NCBI RefSeq assembly: GCF_030272615.1
Contig: NC_081410.1
Span: 113,585,933 to 113,649,932 of the forward strand
DNA: 64,000 nucleotides
Origin: Cryptomeria japonica
Lineage: Eukaryota; Streptophyta; Pinopsida; Cupressales; Cupressaceae
Direction: 5' to 3'
The translations under genes were made by a program, and so were the position numbers. The notes below the pieces were generated by a model. The model ran no database searches. It saw nothing but the letters and a program-made list of their open reading frames with translations, and was not told where the DNA came from. Positions 46,400 through 58,593 of the stretch are shown here, one piece after another (positions within the stretch are counted from its first letter, which is position 1; every line of letters begins with the position of its first letter).

Positions 46400-48346
46400 A
46401 TGTCTCTATATACTGGTGAATCAGTAGGGGAGAGCATAATGGTTACTAATGTAGAGCTGGCTAGAGAGGTGGAAGAGCAAAAGGAGAAAAATAGGCTTCT
46501 TGAAGAGGCTATGAGTGAGATAAGGGATAAACTATAGGAAGTGGTTGATCAGAGGACATAAGGACCTTGGGATGAAGACACCAAGGGTAAAGGCATGAAA
46601 ACTATAGACATAGATGATATTATCCCTAAACCAAATCCCTTGTTGAATGAAGAACCATTTGTGAAAGCTATTAAGGCTTTGAACACCAAATCTTTTGAAG
46701 GATTGCCACATTTCAGTGGAAGAATGGACATTGACACTGTTATGGAATAGATTGAGGGCATGGAAAACCACTTTGAGTGTGAAGGAGTGACAGAGGCTCA
46801 AAAGGTTAAAGTTGCCAAATCAAGATTAAGGGGAGCAACTTTGGCATGGTGGAAGTACCTACAAGAAGAAAGAGTTAGTATGGGGAAGCTACCTATTGCA
46901 AATTGGAAAGCTATGGTGAGTAAGATTAAGGAGAACTACTTACTAGAGGATTATGAAGTCCAACTTCATAAGAAGAGACAAGGATTGAAGCAGAAGGATC
47001 TTGATGTGACTTCCTACATAGAGGAGTTTCAAAAGCTATGTCTTAGATCCAAAGTCCAAGAAGATGAATCCATTAAGGTGGCTAGGTATCTAAGTGGCCT
47101 AAAGTGGAACATTCAAAGGAGATAAGCCTATGGACTCCTACTACTGTTCAAAAATGTCATTAGCTTGCTACCAAGGTAGAAGAGATGAACAAAAGGAAAG
47201 GAGACTCCAATAACAAGGGTAGAGGTAGAGGTAGAGATCAAGTGAATCACCGAGGTGGTTACCAAAGCAAGGCAAATGAGCAAAGGAACCAAGGAGAAAC
47301 CAAGATGATTGAGCATGGCAGTGAAGACAATCTTAGAGGAGGACATTCTAGAGGAAGAGGTGCACAAGGTGGTCCAAATAGGGGTAGAGGTACCGGCAGA
47401 GGTAACTCCTATTTTGCAACAATGAAGTGTTACAATTGTGGACAATTGGGACACCCGACATATAGATGCCCTGGCAAGCCTACATCATCAAACATTGGAA
47501 AGAGGGTTGCTTATGCACATGAAGACTCTTCAAGTAGCAAGACACCTGAAGTGTACCATATTGAATCAAAGATTGGAGAAAATCTGATGTTCAATAGGGT
47601 CTTGATAAGGCAACCAGAGAAGAATGAACCTAAGCATAGGAGAGCATTGTTTAGGGTGAGATGGAAGATTCTTGGTAAAGTTTACAAGGTGATAGTTGAT
47701 TCAGGGTCAACTGACAATATCATATCAGAAGAGGCAATTAGGAAGCTGAAACTCACAAGGATACCCCACACTAACCCATACAAGGTGACATGGTTGAATC
47801 ATGAGCAGAGTGTTAGTCAATGAACAGACTTGGGTAGAGTTTTCTATTGGAGGATACAGGGATAAGATCCTTTGTGACATGTTGCCTATGGATGCATGTC
47901 ATCTGCTACTAGGAAGACCCTGGAAATTTGATAGGAAGGTGATCTATGATGGAGAGGAGAACTCCATTTCCTTTAAGAAGGATAGAATGACCTTCAAGAT
48001 TCAATCTTTGACAGAGAATGAAGAGGGAACTTCAAGAACACCTAGTGTTTTATTGGCTACCGGTAAAGAGTTTTTGAACTTGCTACATGAGGAGAAGATA
48101 GTGAAGTGTGCCATATTTGTGAAACCAAAGGAGGAAGAAAACAAGTTGCAAGCAAAAGTGCCCAAGGAGGTGAAGCAAATGTTGCAAGAGCATATGGATA
48201 TAGTGAGTGATGGAACACTTGCAACACTCCCACCAAGAAGGTCTATAAGCCATCAAATAGGCTTTGTTCCCAGTGCATCCTTACCTAACAAGGCTACATA
48301 TAAGCTCACACCTGATCAGAACAAGGAGGTAGCAAGGCAAGTGTAG
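46400..48346 (+). pseudogene. E5 gag and protease
   Basis: ATG 46400 opens gag. The capsid-type domain spans about 46690-47120 with LRGATLAWWKYL and YIEEFQKLCL. A frameshift near 47125 leads into an Arg/Gly-rich stretch and an intact CCHC knuckle (CYNCGQLGHPTYRC, about 47428-47470). The protease has VDSGSTDNII near 47695 and, after another shift near 47810, LLLGRPWKFDR. It ends just before RT. Stops at about 46535, 46559 and 46748 inactivate gag. The protein would package RNA and process the polyprotein. Confidence 0.88.
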
Positions 48347-49560
48347 GAGTTATTGGAACAAGGATTGATTAAGAAGAGCATCAGCCCATGTGCAGTCCCG
48401 ATAGTGCTAGCATCAAAAAAAGGAGGCAAGTGGAGACTTTGCACTGACTCAAGAGCAATCAATAGGATCACCATAAGGTATAGGTTTCCTATTCCTAGAA
48501 TAGAGGATCTAATGGACTGTTTAGGAGGGGCTATGTATTTTACTAAGCTAGACCTTAAAAGTGGTTATCATCAGATAAGAATTAAGGAGGGTGATGAGTG
48601 GAAGACTGCTTTCAAGACCATAGAGGGATTGTATGAATAGCTTGTGATGCCATTTGGACTCACCAATGCTCCAAGAACCTTCATGAGGTTGATGAATGAG
48701 GTGTTGAAAGACTTCATAGGTAGATTTGTGGTAGTGTACCTAGATGACATTCTCATCTATAGCAGAACCAAAGAGGAGCACCTTGAGCATTTGAGGTTAG
48801 TCTAAGAGAGGTTGCATGAGGAGAAGCTATTCATCAACCTAGAGAAGTGTGACTTCTTGGAGAAAGAGTTGGTTTACTTAGGATTTGTGGTGTCTAAGGG
48901 AACCTTGAAGATGGATCCAAGAAAAGTGGAGGCAATCTTGATTTGGCCTGCACCTAAAATAGGAGCTAAAGTTAGAAGTTTCCATGGATTAGCTCAATTC
49001 TATAGGAAGTTTGTGAGGAATTTAAGTGGTATATGTGTAGGAGTCCTTGACACCATTAAGGGAGGTTTTAAAACTAAGTTTAAATAGATAGAGAAGGATG
49101 ACAAAGCATTTCAATTGTTGAAGCAAGAAGTAGCCACAAAACCTATCCTTCTCCTACCTACGTTTGATAAGCTATTCACTTTGGAGTGTGATGCAAGTGA
49201 ATTGTAGTAGGTGGTATATTGAGTCAAGAGGGAAGACCTGTGGCATTTTTCAGTGAGAAGCTTAATGAAGCAAAGAAGAAGTACTCAACTTATGACCTAG
49301 AGTTGTATGCATTAGTGCAATCTCTAAAGAAATGGAGGCATTACCTACTCCCAAAAGAATTTGTGGTGTTCACAGACAACCAAGCATTGAGTTACATTAA
49401 AACTCAAGAGAAGCTCAGCAATAGACATCTAAAATGGATGGAATACCTCCAATCTTTCACCTTCACCATCAAGCATAAGAAGGGGAAACTTAATAAGGTG
49501 GCATATGCCTTAAGCAGGAAGTTGCTGACAGTTCAAGAGTTACAGTTACAAAGCATAGGC
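48347..49560 (+). pseudogene. E5 reverse transcriptase and RNase H
   Basis: RT keeps [16 protein letters not shown], the [13 protein letters not shown] motif, [10 protein letters not shown] and the YLDD active site at 48737-48748. RNase H spans about 49120-49500, with LECDASE, FFSEKLNEA, FVVFTDNQAL and KHKKGKLN. In-frame stops lie near 48638, 48804 and 49085, and the frame shifts near 49205 in the first RNase H motif. The two stops near 48638 and 49085 are TAG where the family has Trp. Confidence 0.9.
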
Positions 49561-51021
49561 ATAGAAGGTTTCAAAGACCTATATGAAGGAGATGAAGACT
49601 TCTCATCAACTTACAAGGTTTGCAAAGAGTTTGAGAACCATTTCCATGGTGAGTATGCAGATTACACTCTCCAAAATGGTCTCTTGTTCAAGGGTAACCA
49701 GTTGTGTGTACCTAGAGGATTCATGAGGGAGAACCTCATCCAAGAAAAACATAATGGTAGTTTAAGTGGACACTTTGGAGTACAGAGGTACTACTATTGG
49801 CCAAAGTTGCCAAGAGATGTAAAGAGGTGTGTAGAGCAATGTGGAGTGTGTCAAAGAGCAAAAGGAGGATCAAGCAATGTTGGTCTTTATCAGCCATTAT
49901 CGGTCCCTAACAGACCTTGGGAATGTATAAGCATGGAATTTGTAGTAGGACTTCCCATGACTAAAATAGGTATGGACAACATCTATGTGGTAGTAGATAG
50001 ATTTTCCAAGATGAGTCATTTCATACCATGTAGGACTACACATGATGCTAGCTATGTTGCACATCTCTTCTTCAAAGAGATTGTTAGGATTCATGAACTC
50101 CCTTTAAGAATTGTTTCAAATAGGGACATCAAGTTCATGGGTCATTTTTGGCAAACATTATGGAGGAGACTAGGAACTAACTTGTCATTTAGCTCAGCTT
50201 ACCATCCACAAACAGATGGTCAAACTGAAGTCATCAATACGGTGTTAGGCAACTTGTTGAGGTGTTTAACTAAGGAGTATGGTCAGACATGGGACCTAAT
50301 AATTCCTCAAGCAGAGTATGCATATAATGATAGTGTGAATAGGACTACTGGTAGAAGTCCCTTTGAGGTTGTATATGGCAGACATCCAAGGGGAGTGTGC
50401 GAGTTAAGAGACCTTGGTACTTTGGAGATGAAGAGTGGACAAGCAGAGGACTTCACTCAAACCATCAAGGAAGTACAAGAGTAGGTTAAGAAGGCCATCC
50501 TTGAATCCACTCAAAAACTGAAAGCCAAAGTGGATGAGAAAAGGAGGGAAGTTCAGTTCAAGGTGGGTGACTATGTGATGGTCCATTTGAGCAAAGCTAG
50601 GATGCAAAGTGGTAATACTACCAAACTCCAAATAAAGAGGGTAGAACCTTGTAAAATTCTGGCAAAATATGGTGAGAACACCTATAAAGTGGATTTACCT
50701 TCAGATTTAGCCATCTCACCAGTCTTCAATGTTGCTGATCTCGTAATGTACAAGGGAGAGATAGCAGAGCAGACTGAGAACCAAGCCAAGGTATTATAAG
50801 ACTTGGATGTAAACACCTTACCTCAAGTGAAGAAGCCTAAAGTAGAGGAGATCTTGGAATCAAGGGTGAAGAAGTCTATGAGACACCAGGTCTACATGGA
50901 GCACTTAGTAAAATGGGTAGATCAACCAGTATCAGAAGCTACATGGGTGGAGGAGAGCAGGTTCAAGACACTTGGAATAGACCCGGCTCTCATTTCTTCT
51001 TCTTTTCTTAGTTATGTGTAG
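49561..51021 (+). pseudogene. E5 integrase with chromodomain
   Basis: The zinc finger (H-H-C-C) is at about 49750-49855. The core runs 49900-50480. Two of the three catalytic acids look changed: the first Asp is Glu (GAA 49936-49938) and the Asp of the SDRD motif is Asn (AAT 50119-50121). The Glu in TDGQTEVIN remains. After a TAG near 50482 comes the C-terminal domain (VGDYVMVHLSKARM). A chromodomain at about 50840-50975 carries VEEILESR, HLVKW and SEATWVEE; such domains direct insertion towards marked chromatin. A TAA separates it from integrase near 50798. Confidence 0.9.
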
Positions 51022-51034
51022 AAGAGGAGTATGG

Positions 51035-52616
51035 TGTAGGAGCACCCTTTCAGGCTCTCCCTCCTTCTTGTTTTCTTGGTTTTATGCTTCTTATGAAGCC
51101 ATTGTACATAAAATAATGAGCAATGTGCTTATAGTTCCTAGTTAGGGTCCTAGTGGAGATGTTAGGGGTCATAAGTCAGGATTGAGATTTTATTGAAAAT
51201 GGAGGGTATGTGTGTCTTTGTGGTGTTTAGGGGCTCTTCATAGCATGGTGGTGTCCTTAGGTTGGCCCATTGTGGGTCTAGGAGTCATGAAAAGCAACAT
51301 TGGGAAAGTTGCTCAAAAGTTGCAAAAGTTGCATGACAACTTTTAAAAGTTGTCAAGCAACTTTTCCACCAGGAGGCCAAAATCCTTAGTTTGGTGTGGA
51401 CAACCCTAATATGGGCACATAGACTAAGGAAAAGGTGGTATAAGTATTTGTAAACCTTGAATGCATGGGTTGGATGTCAGAGATTGTACGGCCCAAGCAA
51501 GAAGAGCTTGATTGTGACTATTTGTTGGTTACTAGTCAGATTGAATGAAGTTACCGAGCAGGTAAATGGATTGAACTACATGAAAAACTATGTGAAATGT
51601 CTTCTATGGTGTAAATAGTTTCATTTTGAGTGATTATTTTAGGTTTTTGTTTATCGGTTGAGTGTGTTTGTAAATAGTTTGTAATTTGCAGTCTCACTGT
51701 CCAGTTTTGGATTGGTTGTGCAAATGAAGTCATAACTCCATTCCCCATTGTGGAATTACCATGAAACCATGGGGAATGGAAGTGAATACCTTGTACTATA
51801 GTTCCATTCAAGTAGGGCCCTTAAAAATATAGGAAGGCCAAGCAAAGACCCACTCCTAGGAAAGACTCGACAGTGCTTGGTTAGCAGAGGTCAAATTGTA
51901 GAGGTCTTGGAGAGCAAGGTTGGTTAGAGGAGAGTGCACCCATTGGACGAGGTGCAGAGGAGTGAGTGAAGCATCATTGGTGTGAAGGAGGAGCCTCCAC
52001 CAATCCAAACAAGATGGCTAAAACACAAAATGTTCACTGTGACCTAGGCAGACCCCAAAAACCCTTGAAAACCTTAAAATCCACCTAGGACAGTGTACGG
52101 ACACTTGGAGGCCTAAAACCTAGAAAATCCATGAGTCCTTGCTAAATGAATGGTAGTCCATTTTGGGAGTTTGGGTTTTTTTTGCACCATTTGTGAGAGG
52201 GAGCCCTAGAAGACCGGTTAGGAGGCCTAATTTGTCCTAATCCTTGTAGCCCTATTTGAAGGCAGAAACACAAAAAGGTGAAATCGGTAAGGGGTTAAAG
52301 GCTTGAAACATCTTGGGGGCACATGAATGGGTGGGAAGACCATGAAATAGACCTATTATAACCTTGTTAAGACCTTGGAAGGTGTGGAACAAGCCTAGCC
52401 CTTATTAGCCTTAGTAAGGGTTTTTGAGTCTCATGAGTAGGTGAGACCTTAGGAGTAGCATTTCAACTCATTGGTGGGTGGATTGGGAAAGGTCAGGGGA
52501 TTCCTCAATCAAAGGAAGTCCTAGAGACCCTAGGGTGTGTAGAGAACACCATGTGATCCAAGGAAAGGATCCAAGAGCATGGACTAGGCTAGTCTATCCC
52601 TAACCCCATCCCATCA
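51035..52616 (+). repeat. E5 3' LTR
   Basis: Preceded by the purine-rich GTAGAAGAGGAGTATGG. Same ends and internal landmarks as 44782-46358. Confidence 0.93.
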
Positions 52617-55524
52617 ACAGCTCAACAATGAATTTGACAAGCTTGACTTTCCCAATAGCTAGAGATTTTTGTACCTCTTCTATCATTTTTGCAGTAAGCT
52701 CCTTGTCTTTTAGCTTGCTCAAGTATTCAGATGCATCAACTCCAGATGTTTCTATTTGATTAAGGAGTTCATCCAGTTGAATGTGGATGGCTACATCGAT
52801 TGACACTATAGTTGAAGGTAGCATATCTGTCAGCAGTGTCTTCACCTTCTGAAGTACTTTATTCTTTGTTTGAATGGCCATCTATTTTTCTTGTTCAGCC
52901 TTTTCTTTGCATAGTTCACCGAAATTAATAAGTGCTTGCCCCTTTAATTTTGAGATATCCACATTGGGCAACACTATTGGTTTAGATAAATCAACTTTGA
53001 AACTATGCTTTTTCACCTTCTTCTCTTTACCTTTGGCTGGTTGGACCAAGACAATAGCTTGAGAGGCTTGCTGACCCTCAATAGGTTGCTTGGTAGAGGC
53101 AACACTTTGGTCGGTTCTTGTAGCTACTATGGTGTCTTTTTGTGTCTTTGTATTGGGTCTCAGCTGCTACATTTTCAGTGCTTGAGGGTGCTTGAGAGGT
53201 CTATTCTTGAGTTGTACCTTCTGTTGTTTTAGACTGGTGACCTTTAGTGCCTTGTGCTATATCCTAAGGAGCTTCGATAGAGACAAGTTGATTGATCAGT
53301 GGGTAAGGTTGAACTTGTTCTAAAATGGATTCACTAGATATAGGTTTTGCATATGTAGTGCCTTCTATCATTTCCTGCTTTGGTTCCTCTGTATCCATGG
53401 CATCTTCATCAATTTGAATAGTGTTAGCAGGGTCTTGCTTGGTAGCATCAGGACCTTGTTCGGTGCCATCAGGATCATGTTCGGTGACATCAACGATTTT
53501 AACTTTAGTTTGTTCACTGACATCCTTGACTTTGAAGATTTCCTACCATTTTGCTTTTGTCTCATTTTCTACATCAATATATAGCCCATTCATCAGTTTT
53601 AAGGCTCTCTGTTTGACAAGAAATTTTGAATTGTAGGTTGTTAAATGTTCCTTTATTTCTACTACAGACATATATCAGGAAATAGATGGACTAGACTTCT
53701 TTCTCTAATTTGTTTCTCTGAGTCCATTGCATATTTCCACCTATTAGCAATATGCAAGTAAAGTTCATTTGGAAGTGACTTTACTAGTTCTAATGGAGCT
53801 AGCTGAAACTTTAGAAGTGTGCAGATGACAACTTCTTCAATTTGTTTCTTCTCATCATTATTCCTAGTCTCATACTTGACATATCTATATCCTCCAAATC
53901 CACCATATTCTTTTAGATTGGCACATAATTTTTCAACACTATGTATATTTACCTTCTTGCTCTTTACAATCTGAAATTTGTTTGCATCTTCGGATTCTGT
54001 ATCACTAGACTCTTTTGCCAGAATGAGTCTCCAAGTAGATTTCTTGTAGGTCTTGGTTACCTTGGGAGCAATAATACTCTTTTGTTTCTTACTCGGTGAT
54101 GCAGCTGATGCTCTTGTGTTAGGTCTCTTTGTTGGAGGTGGAGTCAGTAGGGCCTTTGAAGTGTCCAGTTTCTTTCTTTTCAACACTTTACCCTTAAGCA
54201 ATCCAATGCTTAGTGTTATAGTTTCCTCTTGAGCTTCAGATTCCTCTTCGGTGATGGCAAGAGTGCCTTTGACAGGTGTAGAGGAGGAGTCTTCTCTAAA
54301 TTTCTCAGATAATGCCTTAATCATCTTTGTAGCCTTTCTTGTAGCTTTGGGTACTACAATGCTCATTTTTACCTTTTCCTTAACTTCTTCATAAGTGCCA
54401 TATCTTAGCTCGGTAGCATGCCTTGGTAATGTAAGATATGCATCAATTTGTTGTTGTGTGATATCAAAGTCAATCTCGTAACCCATAGGTGGAAAATATT
54501 GAGTTCTTGGTTCCACAACATTCACATAACAGTAATTAGTATCTACCTCAAAGCATACATCATCCTTATATTTCTCCACTAGCTGGGGTGGAATCCGGTA
54601 CCTATTGTGCATCTTCTCTTGAAATTTGCTAAAGTAGTCATCCATTATATCATTGAAATTATCTCCCATCTTCTTGATAAAGTCATTAATCTGATGGGTA
54701 ATTGGTCGGTGTAGCTCCCAAAGTACTTTGCCGACTGATGGAAAGAATTTCTCAAAGTAGGAAAACATGCATACAAGAAGTGAACCAAAATTTAGTGTAT
54801 TTGCCGAGTTGTTCTTCTTCGGCTTTCTTATTGTGTTCAGGTTCTCAAACAAGTTCTTCAATAATACTTCACATAAGTTAACTTTCATTCCCTTTTTCAC
54901 AATTTCATAGGCTAAGTCAACTACTGCACAAGGTACACTATTTTCCCTTGCTGATTGGAAGAAATAGTAACCAATTACTCTAATGGCAAACTTAAATTCT
55001 GCATCAGTGACATTGTTCAATTTCAGTCCTCTGTAATCAGATTGTACTCTAGTTAAACTGATTAACTCCTATGATATCATCCTCTGAGCTCGTGCATGAT
55101 CATAGATAGGATAACCGATGATCACATGAATGATTTCCTTGGTGATTTTGAATGGTTCCTCTTCTAGCCACATGAAATCATCATGAACTTTGCTCAAAAC
55201 AAACTTAACCCATTGGGGCTTGAACACACAAGGGTAGGTTAGGGCTTCAGTCAATCCCTTGATTCTGATGTGTTCATACTTGCTATTTAATACACCATCG
55301 GTACATAATTCATCATAGGTGTCTCTAATCTCAACATGACCGAGTTCTTCAACATGACATTTGGTGAAGAATCTCACATCTTCAACTAACAAGACCTGAT
55401 CGGGGATGAGTGAAAAGGCAGTTTTGTCATCCGGTTCAGAGGCGAGTTTAGGAGTCAAAGTGTATTTCAGTGAGGGCTTCTCTACATTCTTGACAACTAT
55501 GGGATCTTGGATCTTGGGTGCCAT

Positions 55525-56030
55525 TGTATATTTCAGGTAAAAACTTAGCAAACTATCCTTAGGGTTTGACGGTTTACAAATGACAAATGCTTCACACTCA
55601 GCAGATAATAACAATTTGATAAGATCGATAAGCTAGCTTAATAGTGTGATGATATTTGATGTAAATACCTTGAATTCTCTTAGAATGAGGTTTGATCGCC
55701 TTGAAATCACTCTGCTCTGCTCTTTCAAAAACTTGGTAAGTGTAAATGACCACGAAAATGCTTTTAAGTACACAAAATACCTTATCGGGCTCCGTGCGGG
55801 TTAGGTCAAAGATATTAAATGCACTCGGTTCACCTTTTAACCGATTTACTCTCCTTTTTGTTTTAACCGAGTAACCAAATTTCCTTCATTTACCGACTTG
55901 ACAGGTTTCCTGCAAAGTACTTTGATAGAATTTCAAACTTACTAATGCATCTTAACTATGCAGATTTTGAATTTAGTACATAATAGAATAGGAATTGTTA
56001 TGATTTTAACCTTCAAAGAATGTAGTCCCT
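55525..56030 (-). other. E4 spacer between its two ORFs
   Basis: AT-rich, no supported ORF, holds several TCGGTT/ACCGAG words. Confidence 0.5.
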
Positions 56031-57377
56031 TCATACCTTTTCTGAATAATTTGGAATAGGTGCACCAAACTCGATAGGTAAGGTGCTTTCTTCATTTGAC
56101 ACAATTTCCTTCTTTTTCCAAATCATCTTTTATTTCTCTTTTATTTCTTCAGTGTCTACTCTAGGTTGATCTCTGCAATCTCCAGCTAAATGTCCAACTT
56201 TGTGACAATGAAAACATGCCATACTAGGATTTCTCCATGATCTTCAGTTGTTCATTCCAAACCTTATTAAATAGTTGGCACTTATATGTCTATATCTTCC
56301 ACAAAATTCGCACCATATCCTTGTATTGTAATCCTATGGTACTACTGCATATTGTTTGTAAGAATCTATGTGAGTTCGATAACTTCTAGTGTTTGCTCGA
56401 TGTGCAGACCACATGTAGTTCTTTTGCTTAAGCCAGCACTTCTCAGTACTATGTCCATATCTATTGCAGTTTCTACAAAACCCTTTGTATTTTGCCTTCT
56501 GATAGTTGTTAACAGACTTTGTCCTACATTGGTTAAATGTGTGACCATATTTATTGCAATTGTAATAATAACCATTGGACTTAGTGATTTTCGGTTGCTT
56601 ACCTTTTCTAATTTGTCACATGTTGGCAGTATGACCTTGATTTCCACAGTAGTAGCAAACAGGCTTCTTTCTTTTGATGTTATTCCTATTTCCAGCTTGC
56701 TTTGATGATTCTCCTCTCTCGGTAGTATGAATTCCTTTGTAACTGAGTCCTGCATCTTTGTTGGGTCTTCTTGTATTCAATTGCTCATCCAACATCTTTG
56801 ATGCTTCATAACTCTTCTTTAGTGTTTCTTTGGATTTCTTCTCTATTTCAAGTTCATCAGTCAACCTTGATACTTCAAGTTTCAATGCTTGATTCTCATT
56901 ATTCTTCAGAATTGCTTCATGATGTGCATAACCTAGTTGATCTGTCATATTTTGTTGAATCCCAGTCAACCTTATGATTTCATCATTTTTATCAGATACT
57001 AAGACTTCAAGTTGTTGTTTCTCTCTCTGTAGATCTCTTGCTTTATCCTCAGTTGTCCTCAATGCATCTAGATTTTCAGTCATCTGTGTACTGAAATGTT
57101 CTTGTTCTCTTTTAATTGCATTTATTTGATCAACCAATGCTTTGTTCTTTTCTTTCAATACTCCAATCATTTCTTCAGTCTCTTCAGATATACTGTTCTC
57201 AAATGATGTCTCAATTTGTTCCACTAACTCTTGAGAATCCCACAAGTCATCAGATAATCTTCTTCTTACTTTCAGAGATTTTTTCATTTGCCTTTGCATG
57301 TTTGCAATCACTTGATTAGCATGATCCAGCTCTACTTGTAGATATACAATCCTCTGAGATTGTTTATAGCCTTCCAT
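56031..57377 (-). pseudogene. E4 gag-like protein: long coiled coil plus five CCHC knuckles
   Basis: The start is read from ATG at 57377, about 50 bases after the primer site. One minus-strand frame continues to TGA 56031-56033 (about 449 codons) with four stops. Residues 1-220 are a near-continuous coiled coil rich in Glu, Lys, Gln and Leu. Then five CCHC-type knuckles follow: CYYCGNQGHTANM with its last Cys now a stop (56616-56618); a second that lost its first Cys; an intact CRNCNRYGHSTEKC; a fourth that lost its last Cys; and an intact CFHCHKVGHLAGDC near 56170-56210. It probably binds RNA. No capsid fold is recognised, so gag is inferred from position and knuckles. Confidence 0.78.
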
Positions 57378-57425
57378 TGATAAGATCTTTCTCTTTAGGT
57401 GGTTAAACCCTTTTCCAAGATTCAA

Positions 57426-57437
57426 GCTCTGATACCA
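57426..57437 (-). promoter_or_regulatory. E4 primer-binding site
   Basis: Plus strand GCTCTGATACCA, so the minus strand reads TGGTATCAGAGC two bases after the 5' LTR. This proves element orientation. Confidence 0.95.
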
Positions 57438-57439
57438 AT

Positions 57440-58588
57440 TGTTAGGCCCAATATGGAAAGCTAATGTACTGAGAGGGGAGGGGTGAATCAGTACTGAAAA
57501 AATTTTCTTGAATAATAACTTTACTATTATGCATAAACAGAATAGTGCAGTAACATAAAATAAAGTTAAAGCAAATAGATAACAATTATACATGATTCAC
57601 TCCATAACACATATATTTTGGTTATGTAGAAACTCTTGGTTAGAGAGAGAAACTATGGTGGGGAGGGCACCCACAACTTCACTACTACAATAAGAAAGAG
57701 TGCTCGGTTAGAGCTACATTTTAGCTATTTCTGATAGCTTACCCTGTTAGGAGTAACAAGATCTATTAGATCTACCTTGCTAAAGGATTTTACAACATTT
57801 AATCTGAATGTTGCACCTAGTTAGAGGCTTTACAATTTATAGACTTGATTAGAGTCTTTTACACTGTTAAAGGTTTCTCTTTCAACTTCACAATATTACA
57901 ATAAAATCATTACAAATATCTGCAACTTTACATTTGAAATGTTATAGCAAATTCTATGTGCTCAGAATAGATTACCTTGCCTATAGCATACCTTGGTAAC
58001 CCATATAGTAACTTGGTAAACCCTTCTATTTACTCTGTTCTTTGATTGTTCTTTGAAAACCTTCTCGATGACCTCTGTGTCTCTGTAATAGTCTTCTTAC
58101 ACACATATACACCCTTAACACATGTTGTATAAATAAATCTCTTAAGATTGTGATCTAATTCATTGCTTCGATCTTACAAACATGATTCCTCGAATGAATA
58201 ACTATGCAAAATATTTCACTGGTTAGATTGATCTCAAAATCATACACAATCTTCTAGTGCAATTTCCAATGTAATAACGGTTCAATGTGCCTCGATCTTG
58301 TAACACATTTTCATATGCATGTCTAGGTTCAATATATCTGGTAACACGTTTCACTCGGTGTGTGTGAACTCGATGTGTCATCTTTACTGCTCGGTAGCCA
58401 TGAAAAGATACTCGATAGACAGCTCAGTGTGTATTGCGTTCTGTGACTGCTTTCTTCTGTAACCGACTAGACTATGCATACCGACTTCTCTATGTATACC
58501 GATTGCATGATTTGGTAGTGCTAACTGACTAGAGTATATAGTATGAATTTGAATATAAAAACTAATGGCAACTTGATAAGTAGTAACA
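57440..58588 (-). repeat. E4 5' LTR
   Basis: Matches 42816-43961 end to end and is flanked on the right by TGATT. Confidence 0.93.
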
Positions 58589-58593
58589 TGATT

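Larger units (their letters stand above)
44782..52616 (+). mobile_element. E5: chromovirus (Ty3/gypsy) nested in E4
   Basis: LTRs at 44782-46358 (1,577 bp) and 51035-52616 (1,582 bp) run TGTAGGAGCA to CATCCCATCA and differ by several percent by eye. A Met-tRNA primer site follows the 5' LTR. Gag, protease, RT, RNase H, integrase and a C-terminal chromodomain occur in order. No target duplication is visible: TATGG lies left and ACAGC right. It splits the second ORF of E4. Confidence 0.93.
44298..55524 (-). pseudogene. E4 second ORF (about 1,100 codons), interrupted by E5, function unknown
   Basis: Start taken at the Met read from 55524 (MAPKIQD). One frame continues to about 53664 with a single TAG at 55069-55071. 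A 1-2 nt shift leads into an acidic Thr/Glu/Pro-rich linker to about 53280, then a Lys-rich and helical part to 52617. After E5 it resumes at 44781 with a coiled coil and ends at TAA 44298-44300. The N-terminal 400 residues look globular, with layout reminiscent of the 'putative plant transposon protein' domains of unknown function; this likeness is from memory. A basic stretch near 54200-54050 could be a nuclear signal. No protease, RT or integrase motif is present. Confidence 0.7.
42816..58588 (-). mobile_element. E4: large LTR retrotransposon without pol (15.8 kb including E5)
   Basis: The LTRs are 57440-58588 (5', 1,149 bp) and 42816-43961 (3', 1,146 bp), with TG...CA ends and perfect TGATT duplications at 42811-42815 and 58589-58593. 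On the minus strand come a Met-tRNA primer site, a coiled-coil protein with CCHC knuckles, a spacer, a second long ORF and a polypurine tract. Without E5 it is about 7.9 kb. No protease, RT, RNase H or integrase motif was found, so it should depend on another element. Confidence 0.9.

Noticed and set aside
56286-57319. Plus-strand hydrophobic open frames resembling membrane proteins
   Set aside because: Opposite strand of the E4 coiled-coil ORF; no independent coding signal.
57378-57593. N-terminal extension of the E4 gag-like ORF with a membrane-like segment
   Set aside because: It runs through the LTR and primer site, so the Met after the primer site is the better start.
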